Positions 1-7,857 are shown, counted from the first letter of the stretch. The stretch: DNA of 21,556 nucleotides from Chitinophaga pinensis (GCA_945866165.1 CAMBGO010000011.1:1-21556); one strand, 5' to 3'. The notes: generated by a model not told the origin, from the letters alone. Translations and numbers: made by a program.

Positions 1-3
1 TTC

Positions 4-2262
4 ATGGCAACTTCAAAGTCAACAACAAAATCTTCAGGCAAAAGCACCAAAAAAACGGATACGAATCAATCATCAGTTGACCTAATAGGTCCATTAAAAG
101 AATATTTTGGATTCGATGCTTTTAGGGGCAATCAAGAGGCCATCATTCATAATCTATTGAAAGGCAATGATATATTTGTCATAATGCCCACCGGCGGAGG
201 CAAAAGCCTCTGTTACCAACTTCCAGCACTTAGCAGTAGTGGATGCGCCATTGTGGTTTCCCCGCTAATTGCCTTGATGAAAAACCAGGTAGACCTTGTT
301 AGGGGGTATAGCAGCAAGGATAATGTTGCCCATTTTTTGAATTCTACTTTAAATAAGAAGGAGATTAAGGAGGTACACGACGACCTTACTTCTGGTAAAA
401 CCAAGATTCTTTATGTTGCTCCCGAAACGATGACTAGGCAGGACAACATCGATTTTTTCAGTGATCTTGATATCTCTTTTTTTGCAGTGGATGAGGCACA
501 TTGTATTTCAGAATGGGGGCACGATTTTCGTCCTGAGTACAGGCGATTGAGGGAAATGATGGACTTGATAAACAAAAAAGCGCCCGTAATAGCACTTACT
601 GCCACTGCCACCCCAAAAGTACAGCAGGATATCGTTTATAGCCTTGGTCTTAGAAAACCTGATATTTTCATTTCTTCTTTCAATAGGCCAAACCTTTATT
701 ATGAGGTAGTGCCAAAGGTGAACAAGGATCAAACGATTCGAAACATCGTAAAATTCATCAAAGAGAACAAAGGCAAAAGCGGCATCATTTATACGCTTAA
801 CAGAAAAACCACTGAAGAGCTTGCTGCATTATTGAATGTAAATGGTGTTAAGGCTTGTGCATACCATGCTGGACTCGATAGTAAATTGCGCGCAGATCGC
901 CAGGATCAGTTTATGAATGAAGATATGCAGGTGATTGTAGCCACAATTGCTTTTGGCATGGGCATTGATAAACCCGATATCCGCTATGTTATACATTATA
1001 ATATTCCCAAGAGCCTTGAAAATTATTATCAAGAAACCGGACGAGCCGGTAGAGATGGTATGGAGGGTAAATGTATTTTATATTATTCCCATAAGGATGT
1101 TTCAAAACTTGAACATTTTCTGCGTGATAAGCAATTAAGTGAAAGAGAAGTAGGTGGCCAGCTTATTGATGAGATGGTTGCATTTGCTGAAAGTGGTCAG
1201 TGTAGAAGAAAAGTGCTAATGTCTTATTTCGGAGAGAAATATATTCAAGAAGATTGTGGAAGTTGTGACAATTGCCTTCACCCTAAAGAAAGAATTGAGG
1301 CAAAAGCCAATGCTGTTATTTTGTTGAAAGTGATTAAGGCTCTTGACGAAAGGTTTTCAACCGATTATATAGTGAATATTCTTATAGGTAGGATGATCCC
1401 ACAAATCCAAATGTTTAAGCATAATGAACTAAGTGTATTCGCCTCTGGAAATGATGAAACCGAGCATTATTGGACTTCACTCATAAGATTCTTGTTATTG
1501 GAAGGCGTTCTTGAAAAGGACATTACTGAGCATGGGGTACTAAAGATTACAAAAGACGGAACTGCATTTTTGAAAAAACCCGTGTCCATAAAGCTTGTAA
1601 TGAACGAGCTTTATGAGGATGCATATGAGGACGATGAAGAGGGTGTTGATAATTCAGCACCTGCTGTTGCTGACACACAACTTTTCGAAATGCTCAAAGA
1701 TTTACGAAAGCAATTTGCAAAAGAAAAAAAACTGCCTCCATTTGTAATTTTTCTAGAAAGCTCATTGGAAGACATGGCTATTCAATATCCTACTACATTG
1801 GAAGAACTCGAAAAAATCAGTGGAGTTAGCAAAGGCAAGGCAATGCGGTATGGACAAACATTTGTTGAACTCATTTCAACATATGTCACTGAAAATGAAA
1901 TTGTGAAACCTGATGATTTTGTAATGCGAAGCGTTGTGAATAAAAGCGGCAATAAAGTTTTTATCATTCAGCAGGTTGACAAAAAAACGACGTTAGATGT
2001 TATTGCTAAAAGCAGGGGAATAGAAATGGCACAATTGCTTGAGGAAATGGAAACCATTGTGGCAAGCGGAACAAAATTGAATCTTGGGTATGCCATTGAC
2101 CAGATGGTTGATGATGATGACCAGGCTGATATTCTTGATTATTTCAAAAACTGTGAAACCAGTAGTCTTGATATAGCTAAATCAGAGTTAGCGGACCTTG
2201 ACTTGGAATGGGAACAGCTCAAGATTATGCGCATAAAGTTTCTTTGCGATTATGGAATTTAA
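4..2262 (+). CDS. recQ: ATP-dependent DNA helicase RecQ
   Basis: A 3'-5' superfamily 2 DNA helicase that acts in recombination and repair of stalled forks. Seen: Walker A (P62-TGGGK67-S68), a DEAH box at 163-166 followed by the RecQ-type CISEWGHDFRPEYRRL stretch, and the second RecA-like lobe with TGRAGRDG around 345. The zinc-binding cysteines C400, C418, C421 and C424 are followed by the winged-helix region. An HRDC domain spans about 560-635 and a helical C-terminal segment about 640-752 resembles the HTH_40 domain found on many RecQ proteins. At 752 residues it is longer than E. coli RecQ (about 610), as expected with that extra domain. The basic Ser/Thr/Lys-rich first 25 residues look like a disordered tail. 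Only three bases precede the ATG, so an upstream start cannot be excluded, but the protein reads as complete. Confidence 0.97.
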   Translation: MATSKSTTKSSGKSTKKTDTNQSSVDLIGPLKEYFGFDAFRGNQEAIIHNLLKGNDIFVIMPTGGGKSLCYQLPALSSSGCAIVVSPLIALMKNQVDLVRGYSSKDNVAHFLNSTLNKKEIKEVHDDLTSGKTKILYVAPETMTRQDNIDFFSDLDISFFAVDEAHCISEWGHDFRPEYRRLREMMDLINKKAPVIALTATATPKVQQDIVYSLGLRKPDIFISSFNRPNLYYEVVPKVNKDQTIRNIVKFIKENKGKSGIIYTLNRKTTEELAALLNVNGVKACAYHAGLDSKLRADRQDQFMNEDMQVIVATIAFGMGIDKPDIRYVIHYNIPKSLENYYQETGRAGRDGMEGKCILYYSHKDVSKLEHFLRDKQLSEREVGGQLIDEMVAFAESGQCRRKVLMSYFGEKYIQEDCGSCDNCLHPKERIEAKANAVILLKVIKALDERFSTDYIVNILIGRMIPQIQMFKHNELSVFASGNDETEHYWTSLIRFLLLEGVLEKDITEHGVLKITKDGTAFLKKPVSIKLVMNELYEDAYEDDEEGVDNSAPAVADTQLFEMLKDLRKQFAKEKKLPPFVIFLESSLEDMAIQYPTTLEELEKISGVSKGKAMRYGQTFVELISTYVTENEIVKPDDFVMRSVVNKSGNKVFIIQQVDKKTTLDVIAKSRGIEMAQLLEEMETIVASGTKLNLGYAIDQMVDDDDQADILDYFKNCETSSLDIAKSELADLDLEWEQLKIMRIKFLCDYGI

Positions 2263-2271
2263 TTAATTGAT

Positions 2272-2330
2272 TCAATCATTATTATTTCATAATTATTAAA
2301 GAATTAATTTATGATTGACTTTTATATTTT
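2272..2330 (+). terminator. Possible terminator after recQ
   Basis: Perfect 8-bp inverted arms (TCAATCAT at 2272-2279, ATGATTGA at 2311-2318) are followed by a T-rich run. The arms are AT-rich and the loop is long (31 bases), so this is a weak candidate. It is supported mainly by its position just after the recQ stop. Confidence 0.3.
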
Positions 2331-2356
2331 TTGATTAATTGCTCTATATTGCATTC

Positions 2357-2440
2357 ATGAAAGCAAATAGCTTCATATCACATCGACCGGTCCATTTTGC
2401 ATGGATCTATGGCGGACTTAACCCGATGCCAGATTATTAA
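2357..2440 (+). CDS. Candidate 27-residue peptide (possible leader peptide)
   Basis: ATG to TAA encodes a 27-residue peptide beginning MKANSFISHR, with an aromatic and Gly/Pro-rich second half (HFAWIYGGLNP) and ending PMPDY. Its codons form the only GC-richer island in an otherwise AT-rich gap, which suggests selection on the sequence as peptide or as RNA. Inside it, GGTCCAT and ATGGATC (about 2388-2407) can form a 7-bp hairpin with one G-U pair and a TTTGC loop. No Shine-Dalgarno site is visible, which is common in Bacteroidota. It lies 149 bases before the arginine deiminase gene on the same strand, so a regulatory leader is possible. It carries only one arginine, so simple arginine attenuation is not obvious. 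Chance cannot be excluded for an ORF this short. Confidence 0.35.
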   Translation: MKANSFISHRPVHFAWIYGGLNPMPDY

Positions 2441-2588
2441 CGTCGCTAATTTTATAGTTTATTTCTTGGTTATTTAAAGGTTTACAATTGGTATTGACTA
2501 ATTGTGATTAGATCAAATTTCATTTTCTCCTTGAAATAATATTCAACCCAATTTTAAATAAGTTTTTAGTCATTCGAAAAATAACAAT

Positions 2589-4064
2589 ATGTCACTTTTC
2601 AATATTCATTCTGAAATAGGCCAATTAGAAAAAATTTTAATTCATAGTCCTGATAATGGACTGGGCAAGGTTGTTCCATCAAAGGCGCAAGACTGGCTCT
2701 TTGAAGATATTGTTCATCTCGAAACCATTCGTCGCCATGAGTATGATCATTATGTAAAACTTTTATTGTATTTCCTTGACCCAACAAAAATAAAAGGCAA
2801 GCTATCTGAAATAGATGATCATGTTGCCAACAGGGTTTTTTATCAGCCTGCACACCAATCGTTTCATCGTTCTGAAAATGTGATTGAGTTGCAATGGTTG
2901 CTTGCAGAAGTATTAGAAAATAATTTACTGAGTTCACAAATCATTGCTGCTGTATGTGCATTAGAAGGATGCACGCATTTTACACAAGAGTTATTGCAAA
3001 CATATACAGCATCTGAATTGGCAAGCTGTTTACTTTCGGGAACTGGTAATGATAAATCTGTTTTATTTGCTCCCATTCCAAATTTTATTTTCACAAGGGA
3101 TATTGGGATTGTTATCAAAGATCATATTGTCTTGAACAAGCCTGCAAAGATTGCAAGGCACCGCGAGGCTTTATTGGCAAAATATATTTTCTTTTATCAC
3201 CCTATTTTCAGCAAGTATAAAAATAACATCATCGAGTTGCATCAAAACAGGCCTGCATTTTTGATACCTGATGAGAACAGCGAAAGCATCATCACATTAG
3301 AAGGTGGAGATATTATGATGATTTCTTCAGAACACCTTGTTATTGGGATTAGTGAAAGAACGAGTGCTGCTGCTGCTGCGCAACTTGCAGAGATTGTATT
3401 TGAAAAAGGATTGGTATCTAAAGTGAGTATGGTTAAGATTCCAAAGAAACGCGACTATATGCACATTGATACGATTTTTACGCAAGTGAAACGAGATGTT
3501 TGGGTAATGATGGGATTGTTCTCCGAACAGATGAACAATCAAAAAAATATCAATACAATTGAAAAGTCGTTGATTGAAAAAAGAGAAGACAATGTTGTTG
3601 TAATGCAATTCATGAAAAACAATCCTTCAAATCCTATTCACCTGAGCAGTCTTGAAGCGTTATTGAGGGATATCAGTATCACAGATTTTGGATGCAAAGA
3701 AATACAAATTATTTTTTCAGGTAACAATGAATATCCCTTTTCGGCCAGAGAGCAATGGACTGATTCTTGTAACCTACTTGCCATAAAAGAAGGCGTTGTT
3801 CTTTCTTATGATCGAAATGAAAAAACAAATGCTGCCTTTGAACATGCAGGGTTTAAATTGATTGATGTAGAAACACTTATTAATGATTTAGAAAATGGGA
3901 GCACTTCAATAGACGATATTCAAAATACAGTAATCCTTATGCCTTCAGCAGAATTATCGAGGGCAAGAGGCGGGTTTCATTGTATGAGTATGCCTTTGAA
4001 TAGAAGTCAGATGTCAGAAGTCAGAAATCAGACGTTAGATTTCAGAGATCAGAGGTCAGTTTAA
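2589..4064 (+). CDS. Arginine deiminase family protein
   Basis: Predicted to hydrolyse L-arginine to citrulline and ammonia in the cytoplasm. The catalytic set of the guanidino-modifying superfamily is present: the aspartate of FTRD (D171), the glutamate of EGGD (E238), the His-x-Asp of MHIDT (H292, D294), and the catalytic cysteine C465 in a GGFHCMSMP motif. At 491 residues it is longer than classical ArcA (about 410). Insertions around 180-235 and 310-400 and a 19-residue tail account for the difference. That tail (473-491) is encoded by a TCAGA-type intergenic repeat and so is not an ancestral part of the enzyme. No transporter or carbamate kinase gene is adjacent. The next gene is a CtlX-type hydrolase, which suggests a two-enzyme route from arginine to ornithine. 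Substrate is inferred from the family; agmatine or another guanidine is possible. Confidence 0.85.
   Translation: MSLFNIHSEIGQLEKILIHSPDNGLGKVVPSKAQDWLFEDIVHLETIRRHEYDHYVKLLLYFLDPTKIKGKLSEIDDHVANRVFYQPAHQSFHRSENVIELQWLLAEVLENNLLSSQIIAAVCALEGCTHFTQELLQTYTASELASCLLSGTGNDKSVLFAPIPNFIFTRDIGIVIKDHIVLNKPAKIARHREALLAKYIFFYHPIFSKYKNNIIELHQNRPAFLIPDENSESIITLEGGDIMMISSEHLVIGISERTSAAAAAQLAEIVFEKGLVSKVSMVKIPKKRDYMHIDTIFTQVKRDVWVMMGLFSEQMNNQKNINTIEKSLIEKREDNVVVMQFMKNNPSNPIHLSSLEALLRDISITDFGCKEIQIIFSGNNEYPFSAREQWTDSCNLLAIKEGVVLSYDRNEKTNAAFEHAGFKLIDVETLINDLENGSTSIDDIQNTVILMPSAELSRARGGFHCMSMPLNRSQMSEVRNQTLDFRDQRSV
4003..4059 (+). repeat. TCAGA-type repeat cluster, copy 1, inside the 3' end of the deiminase ORF
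   Basis: Degenerate units of about 7-8 bases built on (A)GTCAGA run from 4003 to 4059. The 12-mer GTCAGATGTCAG at 4006-4017 is the exact reverse complement of 4132-4143, so copies 1 and 2 are in opposite orientation and could pair in RNA. The array encodes the last 19 residues of the deiminase ORF. Confidence 0.8.
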
Positions 4065-4130
4065 AATTTCCCATATAGAATTAATATCAGCATGAATTAT
4101 ACTTTAATAATTTATACACTTATCTTATTT

Positions 4131-4160
4131 CCTGACATCTGACGTCTGATTCCTGATGTC
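4131..4160 (-). repeat. TCAGA-type repeat cluster, copy 2, intergenic
   Basis: It carries CATCTGACGTCT at 4136-4147, identical to two copies downstream, and CTGACATCTGAC at 4132-4143, which is inverted relative to the first cluster. Together with copy 1 it could form a long-range stem just after the deiminase stop codon. Confidence 0.8.
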
Positions 4161-4215
4161 TTTCATTTATTAATAAAATGTAATTCTTCATAGCACATGA
4201 AAAATACTAAACTGC

Positions 4216-4241
4216 CATCTGACGTCTGTCATCTGACGTCT
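4216..4241 (-). repeat. TCAGA-type repeat cluster, copy 3, two tandem 12-mers
   Basis: CATCTGACGTCT occurs at 4216-4227 and again at 4230-4241, with a period of 14 bases. It ends seven bases before the ATG chosen for ctlX. An upstream in-frame ATG at 4197 would translate this repeat, which argues against that start. Confidence 0.8.
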
Positions 4242-4247
4242 ATATTA

Positions 4248-5123
4248 ATGATTCAACCCATTTCATTCGGTTTCAATGAAGAGACGGCTTTGAATAATTA
4301 TTTCCAGCAGAAAAAAAATATAGAGGATCCACAAGCCAAGGCATTGAGTGAATTCAATGCTTTCGTTGATGTGTTAAAAGCGCATCAAATAGATGTAACG
4401 GTTATTCCAGATACCCCTGAACCTAAAACACCAGATTCAATTTTCCCGAACAACTGGATTTCATTTCATGAAGGCGGTAAAATTGTGTTGTATCCCATGT
4501 TTGCAAAAAATAGAAGAAAAGAAAGAAAAAAATCGGTGATTGATAGGGTGTGTAAAAAATTTGGTATTCATGATCAGGTTGACTTAACACATTTTGAAAA
4601 AGTGGGCAGGTATATGGAAGGTACAGGTAGTATGGTGCTTGATCGAAATAATAAAATTGCATATGCGGGCATATCAGAAAGGACAGATCCAGGAATCCTG
4701 AATGCTTTTTGTAATGAATTTGGTTATACTCCTATTCTATTCAATGCAACTGATCGAAATGGGAAACTCATCTACCATACGAACGTGATGATGTGTATGG
4801 CGGATGATTATGTTGTTGTTTGTATGGATTCAGTTAATAATCCTGCTGAAAAGAAATTATTGAAGGATTCATTTTCAACTACAAAAAAAGAAATAGTCGA
4901 AATTGATTTTGATCAGATGGATCATTTCTGTGGTAATATGCTTCAGGTAAATAATATAAGTGGTGAAAAATTCCTGGTAATGTCATCACAGGCATACAAT
5001 CATCTTACTAAAGATCAGATTATAAAACTATCTACATTTAATCCAATCATTCATAGTCCCATTGATACGATTGAAACCCTTGGAGGTGGTAGCGCCCGTT
5101 GTATGATGGCTGAAGTGTATTAG
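4248..5123 (+). CDS. ctlX: Citrulline hydrolase / amidinotransferase-family protein (CtlX-like)
   Basis: A cytoplasmic guanidino-modifying-superfamily enzyme of the CtlX type, which is described as splitting the ureido group of citrulline to give ornithine. Seen: the family block SIFPNNWISFH near residue 60, the catalytic glutamate E124 in MEGTGSMVLD, the histidine H177 in LIYHTNVMM, and the nucleophilic cysteine C285 in a C-terminal GGGSARCMM motif. The start is placed at 4248, giving 291 residues that begin MIQPISFGFN, the usual start of this family. An in-frame ATG 51 bases earlier would add 17 residues encoded by an intergenic repeat. With the arginine deiminase upstream, the likely combined flux is arginine to citrulline to ornithine with loss of ammonia and CO2. 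Assignment to CtlX rather than another amidinotransferase-like hydrolase rests on recalled sequence motifs. Confidence 0.85.
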   Translation: MIQPISFGFNEETALNNYFQQKKNIEDPQAKALSEFNAFVDVLKAHQIDVTVIPDTPEPKTPDSIFPNNWISFHEGGKIVLYPMFAKNRRKERKKSVIDRVCKKFGIHDQVDLTHFEKVGRYMEGTGSMVLDRNNKIAYAGISERTDPGILNAFCNEFGYTPILFNATDRNGKLIYHTNVMMCMADDYVVVCMDSVNNPAEKKLLKDSFSTTKKEIVEIDFDQMDHFCGNMLQVNNISGEKFLVMSSQAYNHLTKDQIIKLSTFNPIIHSPIDTIETLGGGSARCMMAEVY

Positions 5124-5143
5124 TAGTTGATTCAATTGATTCT

Positions 5144-5151
5144 TACATTTG
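5144..5151 (+). promoter_or_regulatory. Bacteroidota-type -7 box (TACATTTG)
   Basis: TACATTTG matches the TAnnTTTG consensus exactly and lies 34 bases before the ATG of the phosphatase gene, just after the ctlX stop. A TTG lies at 5127-5129, closer than the usual -33 spacing, so the upstream element is poor. It would drive the phosphatase/DUF1684 pair. Confidence 0.4.
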
Positions 5152-5185
5152 TAATGGTGACCCTTATTGAACTAAAATTAACATC

Positions 5186-6268
5186 ATGAAAAAAATAATG
5201 ACATTTCTTTTTTTATTATTGGTTTCCTTTAGCTCAATCGCGCAGGTGTCAGATCAAAAGTTGATCATCATTACAACCGATGGCTTTCGCTGGCAAGAAG
5301 TATATAAAGGAATGGATCAACAGATCGCTTCAGATAGTAAGTTCAATCAAGGAGACAGTGCGGGGATTTTTAATAAGTATTGGAATTCAAATACAGAAGA
5401 GAGACGAAAAAAGCTACTACCATTTTTTTGGAACACAATAGCAAGTCAGGGGCAGTTATATGGTAACAGGGAATTTGGAAATAAAGTTGACAATGCCAAT
5501 CCATATTGGTTTTCCTATCCTGGATATAGTGAAATCATGACAGGTATGGTGGATACCCTTATTAATACAAACGACTACCCGCCTAATCCACATACAACCA
5601 TCCTTGACTTTTACAACCGCCAACCGGCTTATAAAAACAAGGTTGCGGCCTTTGGTGCCTGGGAAGCTTTTGATAGGATATTGAATGAAAAACGTGCCGG
5701 ATTCCCTGTGCTTAGTGCATTCGATGACAATAGAAATGTGTTGAAAAATGCCAACATGCAATTGTTAAATGATATGTTGAAAAACTCATTCAGGCCATTT
5801 GGAGATGCAGAATGTCTTGATGCATTAACACACTACCAGGCATTGACCTATCTTAAAATCAAGAAGCCAAGTGTGATGTATATCTCATATGGTGAAACAG
5901 ACGAGTGGGCACATCATGGTGATTATAAATTTTACCTTAATGCTGCGCATCAGTTTGATGCCTGGGTAAAAGAAATTTGGGACTATGTTCAAAGTCAACC
6001 TGAATACAAAGGCAAAACAACTTTGTTGATTACAACGGATCATGGCAGAGGAGATTTGGTAAAAAGTGAATGGACAGACCATGGTCAGAAAGTATCAGAT
6101 GCCCATGAGATTTGGTTTGCAGTAATGGGACCTAAGGTCAGAGGCTTGGGTGAAATAAAAATCAACCAGCAACATTATCAGCAACAGCTTGCACAAACTG
6201 CAGCAATGTTGACGGGGATGAAATTCACTGCCGAACATAAAGTTGCAGATGCTATCTTGATAAAATAA
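5186..6268 (+). CDS. Secreted alkaline-phosphatase-superfamily hydrolase
   Basis: A metal-dependent phosphatase or phosphodiesterase of the alkaline phosphatase superfamily (type I phosphodiesterase/nucleotide pyrophosphatase-like), exported to the periplasm or beyond. Residues 1 to about 20 are a clear signal peptide ending SSIAQ. The two-metal site is complete: D32 in TTDGFRW, the likely nucleophile S115 in YPGYSEIMTG, D239 and H243 in a TDEWAHH motif, D285 and H286 in TTDHGRGD, and H299 in TDHGQ. The serine nucleophile and the compact 360-residue length suit a small single-domain phosphatase. The substrate (nucleotide, phosphonate or phosphomonoester) cannot be told. It sits 15 bases ahead of a DUF1684 gene, so the two are probably co-transcribed, and both products are exported. 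A -7 type promoter box lies upstream. Confidence 0.85.
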   Translation: MKKIMTFLFLLLVSFSSIAQVSDQKLIIITTDGFRWQEVYKGMDQQIASDSKFNQGDSAGIFNKYWNSNTEERRKKLLPFFWNTIASQGQLYGNREFGNKVDNANPYWFSYPGYSEIMTGMVDTLINTNDYPPNPHTTILDFYNRQPAYKNKVAAFGAWEAFDRILNEKRAGFPVLSAFDDNRNVLKNANMQLLNDMLKNSFRPFGDAECLDALTHYQALTYLKIKKPSVMYISYGETDEWAHHGDYKFYLNAAHQFDAWVKEIWDYVQSQPEYKGKTTLLITTDHGRGDLVKSEWTDHGQKVSDAHEIWFAVMGPKVRGLGEIKINQQHYQQQLAQTAAMLTGMKFTAEHKVADAILIK

Positions 6269-6283
6269 TTTTAAAAAAAGGGA

Positions 6284-7180
6284 ATGCGAGTTAAAAGATA
6301 TACTACTTTGTTTTTCTTGATTTGTATGGTGACTGTTTTTTCATCTACGGCACAACAATCCAAGAAAGAGTATAAAAAAGAAATTGAACGTTGGGATGTT
6401 GAACGACTCGAAAGTGTGAAGTCACCTACTGGTTGGGTAAATTTAGCCGGACTTTTTTGGTTGAATAAAGGAACAAATAAATTGGGCAGTGCTTCAGCTA
6501 ATGAACTAGTGTTTAATAAAGAAGGATTTCCTTCATTATTGGGAACATTCGAATTGAATGGTGATAAAGTTAAATGGACCACAGCTTCAGGCAATGAAGT
6601 TTGGTACAAGAAAAATCAGGTGGATGAAATGGAAGTTTTTAATGTGGATTCCATGTCTTCACCATCGCTTTCCTATTCCACTTATCGGTGGAGTGTCATC
6701 AAGAGAGAAGATAAAATCGGTGTAAGGTTTCGCGACTTGAATAATCCCGCTCTGGATGCATTAACACATATTAATAGATTTGATGTTAATCCCAAATGGA
6801 AAATCAATGCTTACTTAGAACCATCAACATTTTCTACTGTTGCTATTACCAATGTACTTGGGCAAACCTATCAACAGGCATCACCTGGAAAAATTGTATT
6901 TGAAGTGGATGGCAAAACATATAAGCTTGATGCAGTTGAAGAAACCGCTGAATTGCTTCAGGTTATTTTTGGTGATGAAACAAATGGTATTGAGTCTTAT
7001 CCTTCAGGAAGGTTCTTATATGTTACAAGGCCAGGTCCAGATGGCAAGGTGGTGATAGATTTCAATAAATCATTCAATCCACCCTGTGCCTTTTCACCAT
7101 TTGCAACATGTCCGCTTCCTCCAAAACAAAATATACTTCCAATTAGGGTTGAAGCTGGTGAGAAGACAATACACCATTAG
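6284..7180 (+). CDS. Secreted DUF1684 domain protein
   Basis: A member of the DUF1684 family, whose function is not established. Residues 1 to about 23 form a signal peptide ending STAQQ with no lipobox cysteine, so the protein is probably soluble in the periplasm or secreted. The mature protein opens with an EIERW segment and the family block SPTGWVNLAGLFWL. It ends with the family-typical motif FNPPCAFSPFATCPLPP followed by a short IRVEAGE tail, with both conserved cysteines present. At 298 residues it has the usual length, so it is complete. A purine-rich stretch (AAAAAAAGGGA) just before the ATG may serve as ribosome binding site. It probably shares an mRNA with the phosphatase gene upstream. 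Its 3' end faces the convergent regulator gene across 40 bases with no convincing terminator hairpin. Confidence 0.85.
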   Translation: MRVKRYTTLFFLICMVTVFSSTAQQSKKEYKKEIERWDVERLESVKSPTGWVNLAGLFWLNKGTNKLGSASANELVFNKEGFPSLLGTFELNGDKVKWTTASGNEVWYKKNQVDEMEVFNVDSMSSPSLSYSTYRWSVIKREDKIGVRFRDLNNPALDALTHINRFDVNPKWKINAYLEPSTFSTVAITNVLGQTYQQASPGKIVFEVDGKTYKLDAVEETAELLQVIFGDETNGIESYPSGRFLYVTRPGPDGKVVIDFNKSFNPPCAFSPFATCPLPPKQNILPIRVEAGEKTIHH

Positions 7181-7220
7181 GCTTTTCAACCTCTATCTAT
7201 CTTCAAATTTTTTCTGTAAT

Positions 7221-7754
7221 TTATCTGATAGGCTCTTGTTTGTAGTTAATCAGGTTATTTAACAGCCGAGCAGCAACATCAATTTCTTTTTTTGTACCCA
7301 ATCGCATTACATCGCAAAGTGCGAGCATTTCATAAAGTCTATGGTCTTTTCCCGATGCATAAACGGCCCCTGGGAATAAAGGAATAATTATCATCCCTTT
7401 TTGTCTGCCTTCCGGGTCTGGCCAAACATAGTGATCTGTTGGAGGAGAGTCTAGTCGGACAGTTGGCGCGCTTTGAGCTGTTCCTTTTCCAGTGAGTACG
7501 GCTCCTGGTTTAATAGGGAAAACATATTTAAGGCCATATCTAATAAAATTTTCTACTTCTTTTAGCTGCACAGTCCTCCTATCTGATCCAATTAATCCAG
7601 CATATTCTGATCTGGATATTGAATCTGATATTTCTGAAGCACTAATTTGAAGACTAGTAGCCAAGTCTTTATTCATCCAAGGCTCGTTACCTACGGCAAT
7701 AATTTTTAGTAAAATTGGGATGTCGTGGGGTCGCATCCCTTTGTGAGCCTTCAT
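7221..7754 (-). CDS. Winged-helix-like regulator, orphan of a known two-gene arrangement
   Basis: A 177-residue protein with an N-terminal helix-turn-helix (about residues 8-60: RPHDIPILLKIIAVGNEPW, then the helix pair LATSLQISASEISDSISRS). A second part (about 65-177) contains YVFPIKPG, a YVWPDPEG motif and a helical C-terminus. From memory this matches a family of KPQD(I/V)LxLLKL-type proteins often encoded beside a nucleotidyltransferase-like gene, in an arrangement resembling toxin-antitoxin or defence modules. No such partner is present here: the downstream neighbour is the convergent DUF1684 gene and the upstream one is a phosphoesterase. It is therefore a solitary member, perhaps a retained regulator. 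An in-frame ATG at residue 7 is an alternative start. A perfect 11-bp inverted repeat 79-103 bases upstream may be its operator. The fold is well supported; the function is not. Confidence 0.7.
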   Translation of the reverse strand: MKAHKGMRPHDIPILLKIIAVGNEPWMNKDLATSLQISASEISDSISRSEYAGLIGSDRRTVQLKEVENFIRYGLKYVFPIKPGAVLTGKGTAQSAPTVRLDSPPTDHYVWPDPEGRQKGMIIIPLFPGAVYASGKDHRLYEMLALCDVMRLGTKKEIDVAARLLNNLINYKQEPIR

Positions 7755-7832
7755 TTATACTTTTTGGTAAAAATAAATAAAATAACAATAATTTGTGAAT
7801 CGCGAATCAATTATTTATTACAGTATTTATTT

Positions 7833-7857
7833 TATTATATTGATATTCAATATAATA
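7833..7857. promoter_or_regulatory. Perfect 11-bp inverted repeat, possible operator
   Basis: TTATTATATTGA-type arms at 7833-7843 and 7847-7857 are exact reverse complements around a TAT centre. The site lies in the 167-base gap upstream of the helix-turn-helix gene and just past the stop of the phosphoesterase gene. It fits autoregulation by the dimeric regulator. Being all A/T but two bases, it could also be chance or part of a weak terminator. Confidence 0.35.

Larger units (their letters stand above)
2263..2588. other. Gene-poor gap between recQ and the arginine deiminase gene
   Basis: This 326-base stretch has no long ORF on either strand. It is very AT-rich except for about 60 bases (2380-2440) that are distinctly richer in G and C. 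That island coincides with a 27-codon ORF and a small hairpin. The rest may hold the promoter of the downstream gene, but no clear -33/-7 pair is visible. A near match TACAATTG lies around 2484-2491. Confidence 0.5.

Noticed and set aside
2263..2588. Known riboswitch before the arginine deiminase gene
   Set aside because: No recognised riboswitch core could be matched by eye; the GC-richer island is better described as a short ORF with a small hairpin.
4003..4241. Possible CRISPR array
   Set aside because: The repeats are short, degenerate, in both orientations and without regular unique spacers; no cas gene is present.
4197..4247. Upstream ATG that would extend the CtlX-like protein by 17 residues
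   Set aside because: The extension is encoded by the CATCTGACGTCT repeat, and the family normally begins at the MIQP-type start at 4248.
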